A stretch of DNA of 64,000 nucleotides from Salinimicrobium sediminis (GTDB lineage Bacteria; Bacteroidota; Bacteroidia; Flavobacteriales; Flavobacteriaceae). The stretch is from NCBI RefSeq assembly GCF_900215295.1, contig NZ_OCMF01000003.1:124001-188000 (forward strand). Reading direction: 5' to 3'. Shown in pieces: positions 56,313-64,000 of the stretch (within the stretch, counting starts at the first letter, position 1; each line of letters opens with the position of its first letter). A program made the position numbers and the translations under genes. The notes under the pieces are model-generated. The model ran no database searches. It saw only the letters and a program-made list of their open reading frames with translations, and was not told where the DNA came from.

Positions 56313-56354
56313 AATACGCAACACACTGATATTAAAGCGTTTGCGTATTTTTTA
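56313..56354 (+). other. Terminator-like hairpin in the tRNA-Arg/hydrolase gap
   Basis: AATACGCAA (56313-56321) and TTGCGTATT (56341-56349) pair around 19 bases, then TTTTTA. The remaining 250 bp to the hydrolase stop has no gene that I can support. Confidence 0.5.
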
Positions 56355-56603
56355 TGCTTTTGTACCGCCCAATGTGTGGCCTAATTTATTATTATCTCCT
56401 CAAAAACTTTTTGGGAAAAAATTATCCTTCTCATTGGAGATTTTGATGTGCTTCTTTAATTTGGAGACGAAAAAGAAAGAAATATAGAATAAAAACCTCT
56501 GAGAGCAACAGATTTATAATACGCCATGGACCAAAAATCAATTGACAATAAATCATTAAATAAAATTAATAGCAGATTGTCTAATGACAGTAGTCAATTG
56601 TCC

Positions 56604-59297
56604 TTACACTACCTTAAACCATTCAGAATACCCAAAAACATCATTAAATCTATTACTTCTTATCCTAATTCTTGCCCATCCCTTAGGTGTGTCGTCAGAT
56701 ATTGTCCATGAGCGCCATTCGCCATCATCTCTCGCAACATTAGATATTAAAATCTCATCACCATTTTTCTTTACAACATGAATTGATAAATCATCAGAAA
56801 TATTTTGTGTTACCCAATTTATAGTTGGATTTTCATTTAATTTAGGCCTAAGTGTGGAAATGTGAACATCAATATTAGCTCCTATGGAAAAGGGAACTGA
56901 TAAACCAAAGTCGTTAGCGTTATTAGATATTTTCAATTGATAGTTAGAGCCTCTAGTCAAATCTGACTCAGGTTTCCACGAATGCCATTCACCGTCATCT
57001 AAAGCATTTGATGCCAAAAGTTTCAACCTTCTATTATCTTTGAGTAATTCAATTTTCAAGTTTCCTGCTGAAGGTCCTATTCTTCTCCATTTAAGGTTTA
57101 CGTCTTCATTATATTTAAAGTAATGCGGTCTTCCTGAAGCTGCCCAAGACGCAAATGGACTTTGTTCCACTGACGGCACGTCCCATTCATAAACAGTACC
57201 AACTTGGAATAATTCCGAATACCCTCGGATTTCGGGGGAACCTGTTTCAAAAATTGCAATTCGATATCCCTGCCCTGATTCAATGTCTGGAATTTCCCAA
57301 GAATGCCACTCTCCATCATCATTAGCATTTGAAGTAATAGTTATTATATTATTACTACGCCCGATAAGTTGAATAGTCAACGGCCCTTCAACACCCTCAC
57401 TCTCCCATTCTATTTTAGGCTTTGATCCTTTCTTCCAAATCTCATAAGGCTTAGGAGAAATTACATTTATTCTTCCACCGATGAAAAAAAGCCCCGAATT
57501 ATCAAAAATTTCGGGATTTTCAATACAAGATATGTTTAGAAAGTATCCCCACTTTTTATCTAATCGGTTTGGTACTTCCCAAGAATGCCATTCTCCGTCA
57601 TTCCTTGCATTTGAAGTTATTTCTAAAGAATTATTTTGCTGGTCCTTCAGGGTAATTTTAAGTTTACCATTAATCCCAGAACTCAACCAGGAAATAGTTG
57701 GTTTGCTACCCTTCCGTAAATTAGAACCCGTTACAGGATGAATTAAATGAATTGTACCTCCAATAGTGAAAAATGCTGAAAATGCTTCAACTTCATCATC
57801 ATCATTATCTTTACCAACCAGTTTAAATTGATAAGTATCATCGGGAGCTAGATTTTCGGGAATCTTAAAACTATGCCACTCACCGTCATTTTTTACAGAA
57901 TCAGAAATATTTAAAACTTTACTTCCATTACGTTTAATTAAGGATAATTTTAAAGGTCCTGAAATACCTTTTGATTTCCATCTTATAAACGGTATCTCGC
58001 CATTTACAAATGTCAAACCATACGCCGGCGCAACGAATCTAATTTCCTCATCTTTTACAGTTTTTTCTTGTAACTTATCATCTATGCCAATATACTTAAG
58101 TGCTAAATCACTCGCGGCTTTTAATGAATTATCAGCTTCCTTTTTAGAAATTTCATTTTTTTGTGTAAAAGCCACAAGTATTGCTATAGGTGCTTTTGTT
58201 AATTTATCCCTGATAATTCCAGCTTGATTCCTTACTTGATGGTGAGAGCCGCCTTTAGAGTCAATTATTTTCGTATTGTCCACTATTCCGCTAAACCTTC
58301 CATAACCACCGTAAGTAATAATTGTATTTAGGAGTAAGTCGTTTTTCCAACTCTCTGTAAGGAGATTTTTATTAGCTATTCTTTTTAAAATTTCTCCATA
58401 AGCCTTAGTAGTAGCTCTGTCTCTTCTTTCAGATAAATATTCTTCCCATTTACCGGGTTCAATTCTTGGTTTTGGTAGGTTTAATTTTTCTAACCAATAC
58501 GGTATACGTTGCCTTTGATAAAGCGAGAATGCAAATTGAGGGAGAAATCCTACATTTTTATCACTTAGCCACCATCGCCTTCGATCGAGCTGGATCATTG
58601 ATGAAAATTCTTCAATACCTGCAATATTAAGTTCTTTAATCCTCTTATTGATTCTAGAAATACCAAAATGCTCACATAAAATATCAGTAGCGGATGTGTC
58701 AGACATACCCAGCATTCTCCGGAAAAGTAAATCTAAACTTACCTCTTGACCCAAGTCTTGATACTGGATACCCATGTTTTCTCCAACTAATTTTCCCTCT
58801 TCCCTATGATGATATAGTTCAAGTTTAATTTTTTTATTGATATCGGATGGACTCGTCATTAAGTCAACGCAGCCAATTGCAATGGCTATCTTACTTACAC
58901 TTGCGAGATACATCAGACTATCTGAGTTAAGGGAAAATTCTTTGCCTGAATTTAAATTCAAAGCATAAAGTCCAAATTCACCTGGATATGATGAAACAAG
59001 ATTTTTTAGTCTTTTCTCTAAGTCTGGTATAAATAAATTTAAAGTATTCGATCCGTCGGAATTTAGATTAACAACCTTCGTCCATCTTTGACTTGTTCCA
59101 AAATCTGAATTCTCTACTGTTGCTAGTATTTCGTTCGAATTAACTTCAATCTCATACCTCCCTTGGGAATCCGTTTTAGTTCTATAAGTATTACCCTGAC
59201 CATTAGGAGATTCAAAAATGAGATCTGCCTGTGAGATTGGTAATCCTATAGAATCATCTACTTTTCTCAAATTAACTGAGCCTGATAACTTTACCAT
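56604..59297 (-). CDS. Class A beta-lactamase-like hydrolase with five DGEW(H/R)S(W/F) repeats
   Basis: The protein has 897 residues and no signal peptide. Residues 1-90 are a carboxypeptidase-regulatory/Big-type beta domain (ISQADLIFESPNGQG). Residues about 92-405 resemble a class A beta-lactamase or DD-peptidase: SxxK at Ser133-Lys136 (ASVSK), SDT at 199-201 in place of SDN, and KGG at 348-350 in place of KTG. Residues about 424-897 are five repeats of about 90-105 residues, each with a central Trp strand (IxW) and DGEWHSW, DGEWHSF or DGEWRSW, like the Kre9/KNH beta-sandwich. AT-rich relative to its neighbours. Probably an enzyme anchored to glycan or peptidoglycan by its repeats; export route and substrate unknown. 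Confidence 0.8.
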   Translation of the reverse strand: MVKLSGSVNLRKVDDSIGLPISQADLIFESPNGQGNTYRTKTDSQGRYEIEVNSNEILATVENSDFGTSQRWTKVVNLNSDGSNTLNLFIPDLEKRLKNLVSSYPGEFGLYALNLNSGKEFSLNSDSLMYLASVSKIAIAIGCVDLMTSPSDINKKIKLELYHHREEGKLVGENMGIQYQDLGQEVSLDLLFRRMLGMSDTSATDILCEHFGISRINKRIKELNIAGIEEFSSMIQLDRRRWWLSDKNVGFLPQFAFSLYQRQRIPYWLEKLNLPKPRIEPGKWEEYLSERRDRATTKAYGEILKRIANKNLLTESWKNDLLLNTIITYGGYGRFSGIVDNTKIIDSKGGSHHQVRNQAGIIRDKLTKAPIAILVAFTQKNEISKKEADNSLKAASDLALKYIGIDDKLQEKTVKDEEIRFVAPAYGLTFVNGEIPFIRWKSKGISGPLKLSLIKRNGSKVLNISDSVKNDGEWHSFKIPENLAPDDTYQFKLVGKDNDDDEVEAFSAFFTIGGTIHLIHPVTGSNLRKGSKPTISWLSSGINGKLKITLKDQQNNSLEITSNARNDGEWHSWEVPNRLDKKWGYFLNISCIENPEIFDNSGLFFIGGRINVISPKPYEIWKKGSKPKIEWESEGVEGPLTIQLIGRSNNIITITSNANDDGEWHSWEIPDIESGQGYRIAIFETGSPEIRGYSELFQVGTVYEWDVPSVEQSPFASWAASGRPHYFKYNEDVNLKWRRIGPSAGNLKIELLKDNRRLKLLASNALDDGEWHSWKPESDLTRGSNYQLKISNNANDFGLSVPFSIGANIDVHISTLRPKLNENPTINWVTQNISDDLSIHVVKKNGDEILISNVARDDGEWRSWTISDDTPKGWARIRIRSNRFNDVFGYSEWFKVV

Positions 59298-59324
59298 AAA
59301 ATTTATTTTTTAATAAAGAATTTA

Positions 59325-59578
59325 TTAAGCGGGAGACTTTCTATTAAGAATTTTAGGGAGGATAAGCTCTTGGAATAGGGATGAGCCCAAAATACTCTTA
59401 ATCACATATTTATAAATATAATAATTTTTTTCATTCAAAAAATCAAGACAGATTTTTTCTCTTGAGGCAAACCTAATTTTTGCGATAACAAAGGTCAGTT
59501 TCAGATTTAGATCATTCTCTCTCTCCAAATTCACAAAATACACTGGATATTGGCCGGTAGATCAGCAACTTTTTCGTT
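59325..59578 (-). pseudogene. Second, partial copy of the DUF6371/toprim gene 3' end
   Basis: On the minus strand NEKVADLPANIQ (about 59576-59541) repeats EKVADLPPNIH of the copy next to it, followed after a frameshift by LERENDLNLKLTFVIAK and a C-terminus ending NRKSPA before TAA at 59325. It looks like a duplicated, diverged 3' end of the same mobile-element gene. The last 72 codons form an open frame but nothing suggests it is expressed. Confidence 0.55.
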
Positions 59579-59986
59579 CTAGGCAATATATTCGGTAAGC
59601 TCTTCTTGCGAGAAAGATTTGTTTTTAAGGAAAACTAGGTTTGAAGCCGCAATTTCAGGTTGCACGTGTAAATCGTCCTCTCCCTCCAAATCCTTCAAAT
59701 ATAATCTCTACCAGGTCAGAAATTAAGTAGTGGATATTAGGTGGCAAATCAGCAACTTTTTCATATCAAGTATTAAAGCATCCAGCATCAGGAAAGAAAA
59801 TTAAGTTGTCAGCATGGGGGCCTTTCAGGTTCATTAGACCGCCTGTAGCCATCCAAATGAATTGAGGGAAAGCAATAGAAGCGATTACAGCGGTTTTTTC
59901 GCTTTCAACCAAGGCAATTGCCTTCTGCTTATCTGAATTCAGCAGGTGGAGCCCAAAGAGGCACTCTATTTTAAACCTTAATATAC
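59579..59986 (-). pseudogene. Broken DUF6371/toprim-type primase-like gene of a mobile element
   Basis: The minus strand encodes ECLFGLHLLNSDKQKAIALV, then ESEKTAVIASIAFPQFIWM, then ATGGLMNLKGPHADNLIFF and PDAGCFNT, an in-frame TGA, then YEKVADLPPNIHYLISDLVE, a frameshift, and EDDLHVQPEIAAS to a TAG at 59579. The segment ALVESEKTAVIAS...TGGLMNLK...PDA is typical of DUF6371/toprim-like proteins on Bacteroidota conjugative elements. The 5' end is missing as well. Confidence 0.75.
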
Positions 59987-60150
59987 TCTCTTAATTATTT
60001 GCTGAATTTTTATAGTATCAGCTCTTAAAAGGCAATTGTAAATCCACAGTTAATGTCTTATGTCTTATGTCTTTTATTATCTGATATTTATCAACTAAAT
60101 AAAATAAAAATTTCTCTAATATTAGTGTTGAAATGAAATATTGATCTCCC

Positions 60151-62781
60151 ATGATCAAAGCACCACATTCATTAAATGTTAATGAGGTTTGTCAAAAGCT
60201 TGACAGTAACCCGGAGCAGGGTTTGAACGATGAGGAGGTAAAAAGGAGATCTCAAATTTATGGCCGCAACATTCTCACTACCAAAAGGCCCCGTAATCTA
60301 TTCCTCATTTTTGCCGATCAATTTTTAAACCCGATAGTCTACCTGCTCGCAGTAGCGATGCTTCTTTCTTTTGCCTTTAATGAATGGCTTGAAGGTTTTG
60401 CTGTTCTTTCAGTAATTCTTATCACATCCTTTATTGGATTTTTGATGGAATGGCAGGCAATTTCTTCGGTTAAAGCTCTCCGAAAAATGACTGAAACTGT
60501 CGCAACGGTAATTAGAAACGGAAAACCTGACACCATTAAAGCAAGCAATCTTGTGCCCGGAGATATCATCTGCCTGAATGCGGGAGATATAGTTCCTGCT
60601 GACTGCCGGATAATAGAGTGTAGATCCCTTGCTGTAAAAGAAGCTATACTTACAGGGGAAAGTAACCAGGTTGAAAAAAATGTCGATGTTTTTCCTGAAG
60701 AAACTTCTTTTGTTGATCAAATGAATATGGTCTTTAATGGTACTATTGTTTCAAGAGGTAAAGCAAAAGTTATAGTCGTTAAAACAGGGGATGATACTTG
60801 CATTGGGCAGATAAGCAGCCTTACTCAGAAGGCAGAAAAGGAACGGGCACCCCTTGAAATAAAACTTGGAAAACTAAGTCATAAACTCATCTGGCTCACA
60901 CTTTCTATTTCTTTTGTCATTGCCTTGACAGGATACCTCCAGGGCAAGGACTTAATGTTAATGGTTAAAACAGCAATTGCTCTTGCCGTGGCTTCCATCC
61001 CGGAAGGACTACCTATTGTAGCTACTATAGCATTAGCAAGGGGAATGATACGACTTTCCAGGCGAAACGTAATCATTAAAAAATTGGAAGCCGTACAAAC
61101 TCTGGGTGAAACAGGAATAATATGTACAGACAAGACGGGAACTTTGACAGAAAATAAGATGATGGTCGAAAAAGTGGTAACAGCCAACGGTTTTCGGTCC
61201 AGGGATGACTTCCTAATCGATTCTAATATATTGCAGGATCAGGTTTTAAATAAAATTTTACAGGTATCGGTTCTATGCAACGATTGTGGACTCAGCGATG
61301 CAGCTAAAAGATCTGATGCTGTTGAAACTGCCCTTCTGGAATTCGCGGAAAGAACAGGATTTGATACTGCAGGAATCAGGACTGATAAGAAGAGAGTTGG
61401 TGAAATACCTTTTGATGCTGAAAATAAACGTATGGCCACCTTACATAGAAGTTCACACACTTACGAGGTGATGGCCAAGGGAGCAGTGGAAAATATTCTT
61501 GAATCCTGTGACAGGATATTAACAAGCGAAGGAGTGGTTTCTTTCGACAATAAAGAACGTTGGTACTCTGTGTCATCTAAAACGGCATCTGAAGGGTTGA
61601 GGGTTCTGGCTTTTGCCTATAAAGAAGCCGAAAATAAACCCAATGCTGAAGATTATTTTAAAAATCTCATTTTTATCGGGTTTCTCGGTTTTTTGGACCC
61701 GCCGCGTGAGGACGTGAAGCAAACCATAGATATTTACAAAAAAGCAGGAATAAAGGTTGTGATGATCACGGGAGATCATCCCGGAACCTCCAAAAAAATT
61801 GCCGAAGAGATAGGATTAATAGAAAAGGGAAAGGACTCTGGTTCTGTAATGGTTGGCAGCGAAATAGTGGATGTCAATAACCCAACGATTAGAGAAAAAA
61901 TTTTAAACACTACCGTTTTTGCTAGAATGGTACCCAAACAGAAACTGGACCTGGTTCAATTTTACCAAAAACATAAATTAGTTGTAGGTATGCTTGGGGA
62001 TGGGGTTAACGATGCCCCGGCATTAAAAAAGGCCGATATTGGAATCGTAATGGGAATAAGAGGGTCTGAAGCCGCCAAAGAAGTAGCCGATGTAATTCTT
62101 TTAGATGATAAGTTTACCTCAATAGAATTAGCAGTTAGACAGGGAAGAAATATTTTCGGGAATATCAGGAAATTTGTAATATTTCTTTTGTCCTGTAACC
62201 TGGCAGAGATTCTGGTAGTGGGAATTCTTTCCCTCAGTAGCCTGCCTATAAATCTCTTACCTCTGCAAATTCTATTTCTCAACCTGGTCACCGACATCTT
62301 TCCCGCTCTTGCCCTGGGGATGGGAAAAGGAGATAAAAGTGTTATGAATAAACCTCCAAGAAACCCGGAGGAGCCTATTATGACTAAGCTACTTTGGAGG
62401 TCAACAATAATGTATAGTTTATCAATTGCAATAGGGGTAGTTGCCATTGTTGTATACTCCTACAGTTTTAAAACCTATTCCTGGGCCGAAATAAACAATA
62501 TGGCTTTCTATACCTTAATACTTGCTCAACTGTTAAACGTATTTAACCTCCCCAATAGAAAGATATCTTTTTTTATTAATGAAGTCACTGCAAACGGCTG
62601 GATCTGGGGAGCGATAATTTTTTCTGTTTCAATTGTTGTAGGCGCCTTTTCTATTCCTTTATTTAGAGAAATTTTAGATCTGGTCCCATTGAATTTCCAC
62701 CAATTGACTCTGATAATGTTGTTTTCTTTAGCCACTCTTCTTCTGTCACAAGGGACCAAACGTTTTAATTTGACACTTTAA
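60151..62781 (+). CDS. P2-type cation-transporting ATPase, probably Ca2+
   Basis: The protein has 876 residues. The N-terminal cation-ATPase domain is followed by membrane helices 1-2, the actuator with LTGES, helices 3-4 with SIPEGLP, the phosphorylation site DKTGTLT, the nucleotide domain, MITGDHPGTS and GDGVNDAPAL, then helices 5-10. Ion-site residues match Ca2+ pumps: Glu in PEGLP, Asn and Glu in SCNLAEI (helix 5), Asn and Asp in NLVTDIFPAL (helix 6), but helix 8 has Gln (LAQLLNVFNLP) where SERCA has Glu, as in plasma-membrane Ca2+ pumps with one site. Ca2+ export is therefore the best guess. Opposite strand to the neighbouring stress protein. Confidence 0.88.
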   Translation: MIKAPHSLNVNEVCQKLDSNPEQGLNDEEVKRRSQIYGRNILTTKRPRNLFLIFADQFLNPIVYLLAVAMLLSFAFNEWLEGFAVLSVILITSFIGFLMEWQAISSVKALRKMTETVATVIRNGKPDTIKASNLVPGDIICLNAGDIVPADCRIIECRSLAVKEAILTGESNQVEKNVDVFPEETSFVDQMNMVFNGTIVSRGKAKVIVVKTGDDTCIGQISSLTQKAEKERAPLEIKLGKLSHKLIWLTLSISFVIALTGYLQGKDLMLMVKTAIALAVASIPEGLPIVATIALARGMIRLSRRNVIIKKLEAVQTLGETGIICTDKTGTLTENKMMVEKVVTANGFRSRDDFLIDSNILQDQVLNKILQVSVLCNDCGLSDAAKRSDAVETALLEFAERTGFDTAGIRTDKKRVGEIPFDAENKRMATLHRSSHTYEVMAKGAVENILESCDRILTSEGVVSFDNKERWYSVSSKTASEGLRVLAFAYKEAENKPNAEDYFKNLIFIGFLGFLDPPREDVKQTIDIYKKAGIKVVMITGDHPGTSKKIAEEIGLIEKGKDSGSVMVGSEIVDVNNPTIREKILNTTVFARMVPKQKLDLVQFYQKHKLVVGMLGDGVNDAPALKKADIGIVMGIRGSEAAKEVADVILLDDKFTSIELAVRQGRNIFGNIRKFVIFLLSCNLAEILVVGILSLSSLPINLLPLQILFLNLVTDIFPALALGMGKGDKSVMNKPPRNPEEPIMTKLLWRSTIMYSLSIAIGVVAIVVYSYSFKTYSWAEINNMAFYTLILAQLLNVFNLPNRKISFFINEVTANGWIWGAIIFSVSIVVGAFSIPLFREILDLVPLNFHQLTLIMLFSLATLLLSQGTKRFNLTL

Positions 62782-62828
62782 TTCAAATACAAGGATTTAA
62801 TTTAGATTCCTCTATGTATAGAAAAACC

Positions 62829-63674
62829 TTATTTGCCAATGTTTAACCTATCTGCATTTAAAGTAATCACAGGCAGATCAATTTGATTGAGAACCTTTTC
62901 TAGAATACTCCTTCTGAACACCGGATTTAGCCCGCTGTGCCCGTGAACTATTAAACCAACTACATCACAATTCGAGAGGTTGACATAAAATTCGATTCCC
63001 CTTTCTTCGTTAAAAGCATCAATGATCATATATGTCAAATCCATATCTGAATATTTTGAAATATACTTGTCCAGCTTTTCGTAAATCTGAGGAGTCTCCA
63101 GAAAGTAATAAGGGGTATTAACATACAGGAGCTGCACCGATGCATTGAGTTTAGAGGCGATGTTCATGAATAGAGACAAAATTTCTGAAGACTTTTCGAG
63201 GTAATCTGACACAATGATCCACTTTCTTCTTAGATTAGGTTTAACGCCCGGTTTCAGAATTAAAACTGGAACCGGAGACTTATGGGCAATCATGAGAGTA
63301 TTGGTGCCAACAGGTTTTTTCTCATCTGCTTTTCCATGAGCTCCAATAATTACCAGCTCGTAATTTTTTTCATTGATATAGGTATATATTTCACCCATTC
63401 CTAAGTTGTATACCAGAGAAGTATGTGCCTCCACATTCGATTCCTTAGCTTTTCGCTCCAGTTTAAAGAGTTTGTCTTTTGCTTCCCCTATTGCGGCTTT
63501 TGTTTCCGGGTATAGATTTTCTTTTTCCAGGGGAATTTTTCGCCATTCTACAGGAGTGGATATTAGATGTAGGAAAGTAATTCCGGTTTCAAGGATCTTT
63601 GCAATCTTTAAACCTTGATCTGATGCTACTTCAGCTGCTTCGGAAAAATCGGTAAGAACAAGTATATTTTTCAT
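62829..63674 (-). CDS. Tandem universal stress protein (UspA family)
   Basis: The protein has 281 residues with two Usp units. Unit one (about 1-140) starts MKNILVLTDFSEAAEVASDQGL and has VIIGAHGKADEKKPVGTNTLMIAHKSPVPVLIL; unit two (about 150-280) ends VGLIVHGHSGLNPVFRRSILEKVLNQIDLPVITL. The ATP-binding G-x2-G-x9-G-S/T pattern is seen in unit one (GAHGK...GTNT) and is degenerate in unit two. Usp proteins act under starvation or low oxygen. Convergent with the Ca2+ ATPase. Confidence 0.9.
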   Translation of the reverse strand: MKNILVLTDFSEAAEVASDQGLKIAKILETGITFLHLISTPVEWRKIPLEKENLYPETKAAIGEAKDKLFKLERKAKESNVEAHTSLVYNLGMGEIYTYINEKNYELVIIGAHGKADEKKPVGTNTLMIAHKSPVPVLILKPGVKPNLRRKWIIVSDYLEKSSEILSLFMNIASKLNASVQLLYVNTPYYFLETPQIYEKLDKYISKYSDMDLTYMIIDAFNEERGIEFYVNLSNCDVVGLIVHGHSGLNPVFRRSILEKVLNQIDLPVITLNADRLNIGK

Positions 63675-63841
63675 GATCTTTATTTTTAATCAGTTCAGAT
63701 AATGTATTGATCTTTTATAGAAGGCAATATGGAATTGCAGGATATATAAGGGGAAAAAAATCTTATACCTAATATAATCAGTAGAAGAGAGGAAAAGGAT
63801 GATATTTATCAACTAACTTCTAAGTTTAGAGCATAAAATCT

Positions 63842-64000
63842 CTAATGACTGATTCTTATGACCTTCGCTCCTTTTATCTTTTTATTTTTAATTTCTGAAA
63901 GGGCGATATTGGCCATTTCCAGTGGATACTCCGTGACCCTGGGCAATATTTCTGCTTCTACAGCTAGCTCTAAAAACTCCCGGACATCCTTAGTGGTAAT
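63842..64000 (-). CDS. Zinc-dependent alcohol dehydrogenase, C-terminal end
   Basis: The last 52 residues of a protein whose start lies beyond the window: TTKDVREFLELAVEAEI, then EYPLEMANIALSEIKNKKI, ending KGAKVIRISH and TAG at 63842. This is the usual C-terminus of medium-chain zinc alcohol dehydrogenases (DVREFLELA...PLEEANEAL...KIRGAKVL). Neighbouring the universal stress protein suggests a stress or low-oxygen group. Confidence 0.8.
   Translation of the reverse strand: MTTKDVREFLELAVEAEILPRVTEYPLEMANIALSEIKNKKIKGAKVIRISH

Overview
The window reads as a chromosomal segment of a marine-type member of the Bacteroidota, most likely family Flavobacteriaceae (Gramella/Salegentibacter/Zunongwangia-like). 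The reasons are a SusC/SusD pair, a PorP/SprF type IX secretion protein, a fused SecDF, flavobacterial DUF families (DUF2911, DUF4293, DUF1599, DUF6588, BT_3928), few purine-rich ribosome binding sites, and repeated promoters of the Bacteroidota form TTG/TTTG-N18-23-TAnnTTTG. Genus-level placement is inference.

Layout. 1-5.9 kb: the 3' part of a SusC-like receptor, its SusD partner, and a lipoprotein fusing an amidase to an M14 carboxypeptidase. 5.9-14.9 kb: queE, a DUF2911 protein, gyrB, a DUF6588 protein, mdh and secDF. 14.9-15.8 kb: a gene-free array of palindromic repeats. 15.9-22.5 kb: two minus-strand operons, folE-cysS-yidD-lgt-DUF192 and a Tyr/Gly-rich lipoprotein with a FadL-like porin. 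22.5-27.5 kb: proS, two identical tRNA-Glu genes, rpsT, a second palindrome cluster, rho with a long disordered insert, and DUF4293. 27.7-36.5 kb: a phosphoesterase, truA-ABC exporter, folP-cdaA (c-di-AMP synthesis), DUF1599-BT_3928 and tpiA-prmA-clpS.

36.5-48.2 kb is rich in envelope signalling. A response regulator-histidine kinase operon also carries a PepSY-like lipoprotein and an SdiA-regulated-type beta-propeller, and a second PepSY-like gene lies divergent from it. An ECF sigma factor is translationally coupled to a protein that appears to span from cytoplasm to outer membrane. Between and after these lie a SYLF lipoprotein, a likely 51-residue small protein, small lipoproteins, a YqiA-like esterase behind a heptamer repeat, a ThuA-like protein and a class C beta-lactamase-like hydrolase. 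48.4-54.2 kb: katG and two histidine kinases with no adjacent regulator.

54.2-60 kb is the unusual part. PorP/SprF is preceded by the decayed 3' end of a large T9SS-secreted adhesin and by a truncated fragment of another gene. Then comes tRNA-Arg(ACG), whose 3' end is imperfectly duplicated about 175 bp downstream, like an integration scar. Beyond it lies an AT-rich 897-residue protein joining a class A beta-lactamase-like domain to five repeats carrying DGEW(H/R)S(W/F), followed by two broken copies of a DUF6371/toprim-type gene from a mobile element. This looks like a decayed genomic island with one intact cargo gene. 60.1-64 kb: a P2-type ATPase (probably Ca2+), a tandem universal stress protein and the 3' end of a zinc alcohol dehydrogenase.
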